DNA of 32,756 nt. Source: Trichloromonas sp034002365 (GTDB lineage: Bacteria; Desulfobacterota; Desulfuromonadia; Desulfuromonadales; Trichloromonadaceae). The notes beneath the pieces are model-generated. The model made no database searches. It was not told where the DNA came from and worked only from the letters and a program-made list of their open reading frames with translations. The stretch is taken from positions 1 to 32,756 of the forward strand of contig JAVFAR010000017.1 of assembly GCA_034002365.1 (NCBI GenBank), read 5' to 3'. This document shows, piece after piece, positions 15,841 to 23,126 of the stretch; position 1 is the first letter of the stretch; each line of letters begins with the position of its first letter. A program made the translations under genes and the position numbers.

Positions 15841-15855
15841 ATATCTTGGAGATAT
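15841..15855. promoter_or_regulatory. Palindromic candidate operator (right), over the repressor's ribosome binding site
   Basis: ATATCT-TGG-AGATAT is a 6+6 palindrome containing the GGAG (15848-15851) that sets the TTG start at 15857. A protein bound here would block ribosome access or elongation early in the gene. AAAATATTTT (15831-15840) just upstream is also self-complementary. Confidence 0.5.
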
Positions 15856-15856
15856 T

Positions 15857-16498
15857 TTGCTTTCCCAGCCCTTCGCTTCCGCGGATATCGGTTCCCGCAT
15901 CCGAAATTTGCGTCAATCCCTGGGCCGGACCCAGAAAGAGTTCGCCTCCGCCCTGGGGATTGTCCAGGGCTTTCTCAGTGCCGTGGAAAGCGGCAAGAAA
16001 ACCCCGTCCGACACCCTGCTCATCGCCCTTTGCCAGGTTTACGGCATTCGCCGCGAGTGGCTTCTGACCGGGGAGGGCGGGATGAAAACCGTCGGGGCCG
16101 CGCGCCCGGCCGAAATCGCTACGGGAAATTCCGGCATCCCCTTGCTGAAACGGATTTCTTCGACCTTTCCCGAGATCGATCCGTCCGAGATTGAAGACGT
16201 TTTGCGCCTGCCCGGTCTGCCGCCGGGCTGTTATGCCCTGCGTTTCGAGGGGGATTTCATGGCGCCGACCATCAGCGACGGCGATCTGGTCATCTTCGAA
16301 CCCGGGCGGCGTGGAGAAAACAAGGATATCGTCCTGGTCACCAATCGTTGGGGGGAAGTGATTTTCCGCCGCCTGCGCCTGCGTGGCGACGAGGTCTATC
16401 TGGCGGCGGAAAACGCCTCCTATGTCCCTTTTCGTCCCGATCCCGACACCCGCATTCTCGGCAAGGTGACGGCGATCTGGCGTCAGGTGAAGATCTGA
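15857..16498 (+). CDS. XRE-family repressor with S24-like domain lacking the catalytic dyad
   Basis: A 213-residue regulator. An N-terminal HTH_XRE domain (about 11-67; RIRNLRQSLGRTQKEFA, VQGFLSAVESGKKTP) is joined to a C-terminal LexA/CI-like S24 fold (about 125-210). The S24 signature should read GDSM-x-PT, but here it is GDFMAPTI, with F134 in place of the nucleophilic Ser. The lysine strand reads GEVIFRRLRL, with Arg where Lys is expected. Self-cleavage is therefore unlikely. TTG at 15857 is chosen from GGAG five bases upstream. Flanking palindromes suggest autoregulation. No phage genes lie nearby, so this may be a stress or metabolite-sensing repressor. Confidence 0.8.
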   Translation: MLSQPFASADIGSRIRNLRQSLGRTQKEFASALGIVQGFLSAVESGKKTPSDTLLIALCQVYGIRREWLLTGEGGMKTVGAARPAEIATGNSGIPLLKRISSTFPEIDPSEIEDVLRLPGLPPGCYALRFEGDFMAPTISDGDLVIFEPGRRGENKDIVLVTNRWGEVIFRRLRLRGDEVYLAAENASYVPFRPDPDTRILGKVTAIWRQVKI

Positions 16499-16598
16499 GT
16501 TGCAAGTTTTAAGTTTTAGGTTTTAAGTCTTCGATTCTCCGCGAGTTCCTTGTTTGGTGCCGTGGTGAAGAACGAGCTTTTTTCAGGAGATTGACCGA

Positions 16599-18296
16599 AT
16601 GGACAAGATTGAACTGCCGGCGGAAAAACGGGTCGGTCATCTGAAGCTGCTGCGCGAACCGCGCCGCATCAGCGCCAAGGAATTTAACGCCCTCTCCCGG
16701 AGCGAACGGTTGGATATCATCCGCCGTGAGCACGGGCGAAAAAAATACAACCTGCTCATCGAGGCCGATGACGCCGAGGCTCTGGTCCTGCGCATGGCCG
16801 CCCAGGAGGTCTATCTGTTGATCAAGGAGCTGGGGCATGAGGACGCTGTCGACCTGATCCCGATGATCAACGCCGACCAGCTCACCACCTTCCTCGATCT
16901 CGATTGCTGGCGGGGGGATGTCTTCGACGGCGCCGTCGCCTTGCAGTGGCTGGCCCTGCTGTTGGAGGCGGGGGACGATCAGGTGGTGCGGGCCTTTCGC
17001 CAACTCGACTTCGAACTGCTGGTACTGATGATCAAGAAGCACATCAACATCTTGTGCGGCCCCGAGGATATCGATGAGGATGACGTGCGCATCGAGGCGG
17101 TACGCCGGGACGGCGGCTACGAAATCGAGTTCCGTGACGGCGAAAACGCCAAGCTGGTCGGCTCGATTTTGGATATCCTTTTGCGAGCCGACGGCGATTT
17201 CTATCAGCATCTGCTCGAATCGGTGCGCTGGGAGCAGGATTCACTTCTCGAAGAAGAGGTCTACGCCCGGCGCCGCGGCCGCCTGCTCGACCGGGGCTTT
17301 CCCGATCCCTTCGAGGCGCTGGCGGTGCATGCCCCCATCGATCCCGAGCGCTTCAACGTCGCATCCTATCGCAAAAGCGCTCTGCTTCCGGGCGAAAATG
17401 TCGAGCCTCCCGGATTCTACCTTACCCCTGCCCGGCCGAAAGACCTGCTGGCCGAGGTACTTAGCGGCGGCATCCGCGAAGAGGTGGCCTGGGAGTTGAC
17501 CTATCTGGTCAATAAGGTCCTGATTGCCGAGCGGGTCGATGTCGGGGAGCCGGATCAGGTTCAGGCGGTGACCGAAGAGGTTTATCGCTACTTGAATCTG
17601 GCTCTCGAAGAGTTGGGCGACGGCCAGGTCGGCAAGGGAATCTCGCTCGTCGACGAGGTCTATCTCGAAATTCTCTATCGGGTCGGTTACAGCCTGACCC
17701 TGCGTCTCGGACAGCGGGCCAAAAAGATACGGCAATCGCCGATCGGGCCCTACCTCGACGGCCCCTTCCGCGCCCTGGTCGAGGCCCTGATGCGAAAGAA
17801 ACCGCGCTTCTTCGAAGGCCTGGTCGAGGCCGACCGGGGGGGGGAGCGTCCTTTCGCCACGCGTCGTGATCTGCTGTTGACGGGGGAATGGCTGGAGCGG
17901 ATCGAAGCGCAGATGCGTCTTTTCGACGGCCGCCTCGGCTTCGAGCTGCCGGCGCCGGAAAATCTCGATCTGGCCGGCTGCCATCCCGATCATGGAGACG
18001 ATCTTGCGCTCTCCGATTTCTTTCTCACCGCCCTCGCCAACCGCGTGCTCGGACGGCCCTTTGTTCCCGCTCCCATTCCCCGGGCCGAACTGGCCGAGCT
18101 GCACGGCCGGGTCTGCCGCGAAGGCAAGCTGGATGCCTCCTTACGGGAGGAAACCCTGCGGATTCTCGAAGGGTTCGAAGCCGGGTCCGGGGAATTCGGT
18201 GCCTACTGTCTCGATCTCTGGGAAGAAGAATTCTGCCGCCTCAAGGTCACGGATCTTGACCCCCGCTACGGTTGCGGGCTGATCGTCAGGGATTGA
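16599..18296 (+). CDS. DUF6178 family protein
   Basis: A 565-residue acidic soluble protein that I recognise as the DUF6178 family, found mainly in Desulfobacterota/Desulfuromonadia. It is mostly helical, without signal peptide or membrane segments. Recognisable stretches are AADQ/INADQLTTFLDLDCWRGDVFDG near residue 90-115 (written here only in outline) and the C-terminal SDFFLTALANRVLG. No catalytic motif is obvious. It may be co-transcribed with msrA, whose start lies 10 bases after this stop. Function is unknown. Confidence 0.75.
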   Translation: MDKIELPAEKRVGHLKLLREPRRISAKEFNALSRSERLDIIRREHGRKKYNLLIEADDAEALVLRMAAQEVYLLIKELGHEDAVDLIPMINADQLTTFLDLDCWRGDVFDGAVALQWLALLLEAGDDQVVRAFRQLDFELLVLMIKKHINILCGPEDIDEDDVRIEAVRRDGGYEIEFRDGENAKLVGSILDILLRADGDFYQHLLESVRWEQDSLLEEEVYARRRGRLLDRGFPDPFEALAVHAPIDPERFNVASYRKSALLPGENVEPPGFYLTPARPKDLLAEVLSGGIREEVAWELTYLVNKVLIAERVDVGEPDQVQAVTEEVYRYLNLALEELGDGQVGKGISLVDEVYLEILYRVGYSLTLRLGQRAKKIRQSPIGPYLDGPFRALVEALMRKKPRFFEGLVEADRGGERPFATRRDLLLTGEWLERIEAQMRLFDGRLGFELPAPENLDLAGCHPDHGDDLALSDFFLTALANRVLGRPFVPAPIPRAELAELHGRVCREGKLDASLREETLRILEGFEAGSGEFGAYCLDLWEEEFCRLKVTDLDPRYGCGLIVRD

Positions 18297-18306
18297 GGAG
18301 GTGGAC

Positions 18307-18933
18307 ATGCGTTTTCCGCTCTTTTTTCTGCTGCTCTTGCTTGCCGCGCCCGTGCCGGGACTGACCCTGGACAAGGAGGAACCGATGCCGAATTCGGATG
18401 CCACACAAGCGATCGCAACCTTCGCCGGCGGCTGTTTCTGGTGCATGGAGCCGCCCTTCGCGCAACTCGACGGGGTGCTTTCCGTAACCTCCGGTTACAC
18501 CGGCGGCCGCCAGGAGAACCCCAGTTACGAAGATGTCGCCCGGGGTTTTACCAACCACCGCGAGTCGGTGCGCATTCTCTTTGATCCGGCGCGCATCGGT
18601 TTCGGCGAACTGCTCGAAGTCTTCTGGCGCAACGTCGATCCCACCGACCCTACCGGCCAGTTCGCCGATCAGGGAGAACACTACCGCACCGCCATCTTCT
18701 ATCATGACGAATCCCAGCGCGAACTGGCCGAAGCCTCGAAAAAGCGGATGGAGGCGTCGGGACGTTTCGACGATCCCATCGTCACCGATATTCTTCCCGC
18801 CACGACCTTCTATCCCGCCGAGGAGTATCATCAGGAGTATTACAAGAAGAACCCCCAGCGCTACAAGATGTACCGCCGGGGTTCCGGCCGGGAACGGTAT
18901 CTGGACCGGATGTGGGGCGGGGAAGGGAAGTAA
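18307..18933 (+). CDS. msrA: Peptide methionine sulfoxide reductase MsrA, exported form
   Basis: A 208-residue MsrA. An N-terminal hydrophobic segment (about 4-20) looks like a signal peptide, so the enzyme probably works in the periplasm, repairing oxidised methionines. The catalytic motif GGCFWC puts the nucleophile at C43; the YTGG, EVFWRNVDPTDPTGQFADQG and YHQEYY blocks are present. No resolving Cys is seen near the C-terminus; C46 could serve. ATG 18307 fits AGGAGGTG upstream better than the GTG at 18301, which is part of that site. No MsrB lies nearby. Confidence 0.9.
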   Translation: MRFPLFFLLLLLAAPVPGLTLDKEEPMPNSDATQAIATFAGGCFWCMEPPFAQLDGVLSVTSGYTGGRQENPSYEDVARGFTNHRESVRILFDPARIGFGELLEVFWRNVDPTDPTGQFADQGEHYRTAIFYHDESQRELAEASKKRMEASGRFDDPIVTDILPATTFYPAEEYHQEYYKKNPQRYKMYRRGSGRERYLDRMWGGEGK

Positions 18934-18935
18934 GG

Positions 18936-19421
18936 GGGACTCTCCTCATTGCGGGGCCGGCGGCGGCGGTGCTGGCCCGTCCGGCCTCCGTTTCGGCGGC
19001 GCGGCTTCTCGACATTCCCAATGTTTTCACCGGGGAGTTCGTCGGGACCGATCCCGAAGGGGCGGCGCTGCTCAACTGGGGAGCGCACCGGCTGCGGCTG
19101 ACTCCCGCGCCGGATATTGCTGTCGGCAGCCTGTTGCGCTGGGCGGTAATCTCCTCCAACCTCCTGCTGGTGCGCCCCGACAAGCCCTGGGGGGAGCATC
19201 TGGAAAATCCCATCCCCGGCCGGGTCTGTGAGGTGCTGGAACTGGGGGGCGAGGCGCTGGTCTGGGTCGTGCCCGACGGTCTGCCGGAAACGCGGATGCA
19301 GATGCGCATCCCGGTCCGCTCCCTGCGCCGCTCACCGTTGCAGGTCGGCGATCCTTTGACCCTGTGCCTGCGCGCGGCGGACATCGTCCCGCTGGCTGAT
19401 TCTCCTGCCCACGAACCGTAA
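18936..19421 (+). pseudogene. ABC ATPase C-terminal fragment (ModC-like, TOBE/Mop domains)
   Basis: The frame reads AGPAAAVLARPASVSAARLL, then DIPNVFTGEFVGTDPEG and two small beta-barrel-like segments to the stop. This matches the linker and C-terminal TOBE/Mop part of molybdate/sulfate-type ABC ATPases. The whole nucleotide-binding domain (about 230 residues with Walker A, signature and Walker B) is missing: homology begins just after the msrA stop. The nearest ATG (18912) lies inside msrA without a good ribosome binding site. It cannot energise transport. A free-standing oxyanion-binding domain is possible but less likely. Confidence 0.6.
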
Positions 19422-19451
19422 TTCCGCCAATCCATCCCTGGAGTTGTTCCC

Positions 19452-19943
19452 ATGTCCGCGTCCCTTTCTCCCCTTCGCCGCTCCCCGGAGGAGCAGTCCC
19501 GCCTGGAAACCTTGCTGCGCGAGATTTTCGAGGAGCGTTTCCCCTTCAACGCCCTGCTCGGCCTGCGGGTCGAGTCCTTCGCCCCCGAGGCCCCCGGCCT
19601 GACCTTCGCCATGCGCCCCGATCTGGTCGGCAGTTATGTCCATAATCGGCTGCATGGCGGCGCCATCGCCACCGCCCTCGATACGGTGGGCGGTTTCGCG
19701 GTGGTGATCGCGGTGGCGGAAAAACATGCCGACGAGTCGGCCGATCAGCTGGTGACCCGTTTCGGCCGCTTCAGCACCATCGACCTGCGCGTCGATTACC
19801 TGCGCCCCGGCGTCGGCCACACCTTTCACGCCCGCGCCGAGGTTAGCCGCCTGGGCGGCCGCATTGCCTCGGCGCGTATGGAGCTGAAAAACGAATCCGG
19901 TCTGCTCATCGCCACCGGTTCGGCCGCCTACGTGGTCAGTTGA
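19452..19943 (+). CDS. PaaI/YigI-type hotdog thioesterase
   Basis: A 163-residue single-hotdog protein. The core motif HNRLHGGAIATALDTVGGFA (about 64-83) and the strand LRVDYLRPGVG (about 115-125) mark the PaaI group, close to long-chain acyl-CoA thioesterase YigI. It should be a cytoplasmic multimeric acyl-CoA thioesterase. GGAG lies eight bases before the ATG. Downstream begins a 460-bp AT-rich gap. Substrate is not predictable. Confidence 0.82.
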   Translation: MSASLSPLRRSPEEQSRLETLLREIFEERFPFNALLGLRVESFAPEAPGLTFAMRPDLVGSYVHNRLHGGAIATALDTVGGFAVVIAVAEKHADESADQLVTRFGRFSTIDLRVDYLRPGVGHTFHARAEVSRLGGRIASARMELKNESGLLIATGSAAYVVS

Positions 19944-20407
19944 CGACGCCGAATACCCCTCATTTTCCCCACCGAACATCTTGATTTGCGGACAATAACG
20001 TCCTGGAGGTGTCTTTTTCTGCTACTCGGTCTTCGAAGTGTATAAAAAAGATAGACTCTTTATTTATATAAAGAATCATTAATTCTTTTACTATGCCTCG
20101 TTATTACAGTGATTTAGGCTTTTCCGGCAGGGTCCAGGTTTTTGTTTGCGTATAAAGAAATTATACTATTTCGGCAGCATTAGCATTAATTGGCATCGTT
20201 TAATCCAAAATTATCAATATGATCAGTATTTTATCTTGTTTTTAATGTTTTGGCACAAACACTGCTTTAGAGACTGTCGACTCGAATAGCTGTTCTTTCC
20301 CGTTCCACGCTCCCGTCAGGCGGGAGTGATGGGAATCGCGGGGAAAACGACAGGACAGGAGCGGGTGACGGAACCTTCCGTCGGGCTCCGCCATCCGGAG
20401 GAGACAA
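19944..20407 (+). promoter_or_regulatory. AT-rich regulatory region upstream of the split-Soret cytochrome gene
   Basis: A 464-bp gap with no credible gene. The first 300 bases are much richer in AT than the surroundings. It holds inverted repeats at 20057-20074 (TCTTTAT-TTAT-ATAAAGA), 20070-20088 (AAAGAAT-CATTA-ATTCTTT, overlapping and mutually exclusive with the first) and 20157-20172 (GAAAT-N6-ATTTC). These lie 90-205 bases before the sigma-54 promoter, where enhancer sites are usual. The leader after the promoter has two strong hairpins: CTCCCG-TCAGG-CGGGAG (20310-20326) and GACGGAA-CC-TTCCGTC (20367-20382). Confidence 0.55.
20250..20266 (+). promoter_or_regulatory. Sigma-54 promoter of the split-Soret cytochrome gene
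   Basis: TTGGCACAAACACTGCT has the invariant GG (20252-20253) and GC (20264-20265) exactly ten bases apart, with TGGCAC intact. The predicted start of transcription is near 20276, giving a leader of about 130 bases. Confidence 0.65.
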
Positions 20408-21217
20408 ATGGCCAATCGAGAAGGGGCAGGGACGAAGCGCGGCGTATCGAGAAGAACCTTTGTGGCCTCGGGGATCGCGGCGGGAGCCGCCTTGCTCGGC
20501 GGCAAACTCTACGCGGGAATGGAGAAGAAGAAACCCGAGCCGGTTTCTTCCAGTACCGAACTGCCCTGGCCCTATGTCAGACTCGATCCCTGGGAGGCCG
20601 CCCGCCGCGCTCATGACCACTATCTCGGCAAGGACGGCTGCGGTAGCGGCGCCTGGCTGGGGCTGCTCAGCCTGCTGCGGGAGAAGGCCGGTCACCCCTA
20701 CACCACCATGCCGGACATGATGTTTGATCATGCGAGCAACGGCTACGCCAATCAGGGAACCCTGTGCGGCGCCTTGGGCGCCTGCGCGGCCGTCATCAAC
20801 CTGGCCGCCTATTACGAGAAGGGCACCCACGAAAAGCTCATTCAGAACCTCTTCCACTGGTATGCCCATACTCCCTTGCCCAGTACCCGCTTCGATGCAA
20901 TCAGCGCTTATCCCGATCAACCGCAGGTGGTGCCCCATTCCCCCCTGTGTCATGTCTCCGAATCGACCTGGGTCAGCGCTTCCGGAAGTTCGGTGAACTC
21001 CGAGGAAAAACGCGCCCGTTGCGCCAAGGTCACGGCGGAAACGGTCTATCAGACGGTGGTGATTCTCAACGAATACCTGGACGGAAAGTTCGCGCCCGTC
21101 TCGGCCGGGCTTTCCGCCGAAACCGAATACTGCCTTTCCTGTCACGGTCCCCAGGGGGCCGACAACCAGCAGGGGATGATGACCTGCTCGGTCTGCCACG
21201 ACGATCATACTCAATAG
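20408..21217 (+). CDS. Split-Soret type dihaem cytochrome c (Tat-exported)
   Basis: A 269-residue protein. SRRTFVASG (residues 14-22) followed by an Ala/Gly-rich hydrophobic stretch is a Tat signal. The body carries the spaced Cys pattern of the C_GCAxxG_C_C family (C78, C120 and C126 in GTLCGALGACAAVINL, C181, C205). Two c-type haem motifs lie at the C-terminus: CLSCH (242-246) and CSVCH (260-264). This arrangement matches split-Soret cytochrome c of Desulfovibrio, a periplasmic dimer with stacked haems. GGAGGAG precedes the ATG closely. A sigma-54 promoter lies upstream and a strong terminator follows. Physiological partner unknown. Confidence 0.82.
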   Translation: MANREGAGTKRGVSRRTFVASGIAAGAALLGGKLYAGMEKKKPEPVSSSTELPWPYVRLDPWEAARRAHDHYLGKDGCGSGAWLGLLSLLREKAGHPYTTMPDMMFDHASNGYANQGTLCGALGACAAVINLAAYYEKGTHEKLIQNLFHWYAHTPLPSTRFDAISAYPDQPQVVPHSPLCHVSESTWVSASGSSVNSEEKRARCAKVTAETVYQTVVILNEYLDGKFAPVSAGLSAETEYCLSCHGPQGADNQQGMMTCSVCHDDHTQ

Positions 21218-21237
21218 ACACAGACAGGATCTTTTCT

Positions 21238-21284
21238 AAAGAAAAAGCCGCCGCGATCAGCAACGTCGCGGCGGCTTTTTCTTT
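21238..21284. terminator. Strong bidirectional terminator
   Basis: A 19-bp stem begins AAAGAAAAAGCC and ends GGCTTTTTCTTT around a 9-base loop, with T-rich flanks on both strands. It separates the convergent cytochrome and radical SAM genes. Confidence 0.95.
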
Positions 21285-21294
21285 TTCGTGAAGG

Positions 21295-22995
21295 CTAGCT
21301 CGGCAGGGGGATTTCCGCGACTCGAAACCCCCGGCCGGTCTCGGTGAAGTAGAGAAACAGCAGCACGGTGCGTCCCTTTCGGTCGGGCAGCCGGCGGAAG
21401 ACGGCGGCGAAGTGTTGCAGCTTGATCCCTTGCCCCTTGATCGCCTCCTGTTCCTGCCGCACCCGCTCCCGGACCCCGTGCTGTTCGTCCGTATCGAGAT
21501 CGGTATCGAAAAAGTCCGGAGCGTTGCCCGGCACCACCCGTTCGCTGTGGGCGAAATCCCGCGCCAGCTGCTCCCGCAGGTCCTCTCCCGTCTCTCCGCG
21601 GAACTCCGCCGCGGCAAAGGCCGCCAATCCTTCGAAAACTCCCCGCTGCGACAGGGGATGGCGGAAGAGTCCGGCCCGCCGCCAGTACGCTTCCAGTTGC
21701 GCCAAACCCGCCGCCAATCCGCCGCATGCGTCGCTCAGCCCTTCCATAAACCGGTCGCAGCGGCCGCTGTTGAAGGTCAGATCCATGAGCCGGCCGATGC
21801 CGCGCAGGCGTTCCAGTTCCGGGAAATCTAAATCAGCGGTGGAAAGGACCGTATAGGGCGGATGGGGGTCGAAGCGGATGGCGAAGTCCTGGGCCTGGAG
21901 GCGCAGCGGCGCGCCGGGCAGCAGTTTGACCGGCTCGATCTGCAGATGATGGGGCTTCAGGGCCGCGACCCGGTCGATGGAGGCGAGGAAATCGCTGAAG
22001 CCTTCGCCGGGCAATCCGGCGATGAGATCGAGGTGCAGATGGATATTGCCGGCGCGGCGCAGGCGGCGGACATTTTCGGCGAGCCGGTCGAGAGGGGCCT
22101 GGCGGCCGATGGCGGCGAGGGTTTCCGGCAGGGTCGATTGAACGCCGATCTCGAACTGGAACATCCCCTCGGGAACGGTTTCGAGCAGGTCGAGGGTGGC
22201 GTCGTCGAGGAGGTGGGCGCCGATCTCGAAATGAAAATGGCTGTGGCGGTTATGGGCGAGGATATAGGCGAAAATCTCCCGGGCGCGGGCAGAGTCATAA
22301 TTGAAAGTGCGGTCGACCAGTTTGATCTTGGGGATTTCCCGCTCCAGCAGCCAGTCGAGGTCGGCGCGGATGCGCGCCATGGAGAAGGAACGCACCCGCC
22401 GGTCGAGGGCGCTCATGCAGAAGCTGCAGGTGTAGGGGCAGCCGCGGCTGGTCTCCAGATAGACGAAGCCCCGCCCGGTATCGACCAGCCCGAGTTGAAA
22501 GGCGGAGGGGAGTTCATCGAGAGGATCGAGCAGCGGCCCGTCGGGGCCGGCGATTAGCTCGTCGCCATCGCGCCGCAGGACTCGGGGGATGACGCCCGGC
22601 TCCTCATCCCGTTGCCAGGCCCGGAGCAGGGCGCGCAGGGGGATTTCCCCTTCGCCGCGCACCAGGGCGGTGAGGCCGCCGTGGCGGGCGAAGAGTTCGG
22701 CGCCGTCGAAGGAAACTTCCGGTCCGCCGAGGACGATGCGCAGTTCGGGGCGCGCCACGGCCAGGGCATCGACCAGTTCCAGGGTTTCGCGGCGGTTCCA
22801 CAGGTAGACCGAGAAGGCGACGACGTCCGGCGCTTCGGCGAGCAGGGCGGCGAGAATGTTTTCCTTCGGCTCGTGAACGGTGAATTCGCGGATGAGCAGC
22901 TCGCCGCATTCACCGCCGCCACAGGCGGCCAGGCAGGGGAGGGCGAGGCCGGCATGGATGAATTTGCTGTGCAACGTGGTCAGAAGAGTGCGCAT
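21295..22995 (-). CDS. B12-binding radical SAM protein (DUF4080)
   Basis: A 566-residue enzyme. The N-terminal cobalamin-binding-like domain (about 1-150; LGGPEVSFDG, VRGEGE) is followed by a radical SAM barrel with the cluster Cys in RGCPYTCSFC (C186, C190, C193) and a C-terminal DUF4080 region. It has the layout of class B-type radical SAM methyltransferases, and lacks an obvious cobalamin-ligating His in the DxHxxG form. Substrate unknown. The start has no strong ribosome binding site. It is divergent from a second, unrelated radical SAM gene at 23127. Confidence 0.87.
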   Translation of the reverse strand: MRTLLTTLHSKFIHAGLALPCLAACGGGECGELLIREFTVHEPKENILAALLAEAPDVVAFSVYLWNRRETLELVDALAVARPELRIVLGGPEVSFDGAELFARHGGLTALVRGEGEIPLRALLRAWQRDEEPGVIPRVLRRDGDELIAGPDGPLLDPLDELPSAFQLGLVDTGRGFVYLETSRGCPYTCSFCMSALDRRVRSFSMARIRADLDWLLEREIPKIKLVDRTFNYDSARAREIFAYILAHNRHSHFHFEIGAHLLDDATLDLLETVPEGMFQFEIGVQSTLPETLAAIGRQAPLDRLAENVRRLRRAGNIHLHLDLIAGLPGEGFSDFLASIDRVAALKPHHLQIEPVKLLPGAPLRLQAQDFAIRFDPHPPYTVLSTADLDFPELERLRGIGRLMDLTFNSGRCDRFMEGLSDACGGLAAGLAQLEAYWRRAGLFRHPLSQRGVFEGLAAFAAAEFRGETGEDLREQLARDFAHSERVVPGNAPDFFDTDLDTDEQHGVRERVRQEQEAIKGQGIKLQHFAAVFRRLPDRKGRTVLLFLYFTETGRGFRVAEIPLPS

Positions 22996-23126
22996 GGCGG
23001 CAAGGATAACGGATGGCGTCGATGAAGCAAAGAGGATTCCGCCCCTTGCCGATTTCCCTTTGTTCGCCAGTGTGCTATGTTACATCCCCTTTAAAAAACG
23101 CCATAACGAAGGATGGGATTGTCATC

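Noticed and set aside
16500..16530. Short direct repeats (GTTTTAAG / GTTTTAGG) before the DUF6178 gene
   Set aside because: They are simple AT-rich repeats with no symmetry or spacing that suggests an operator or mobile element end.
20276..20407. GEMM-type cyclic dinucleotide riboswitch in the cytochrome leader
   Set aside because: The leader has strong hairpins, but the conserved GEMM core bases around the paired helices could not be found.
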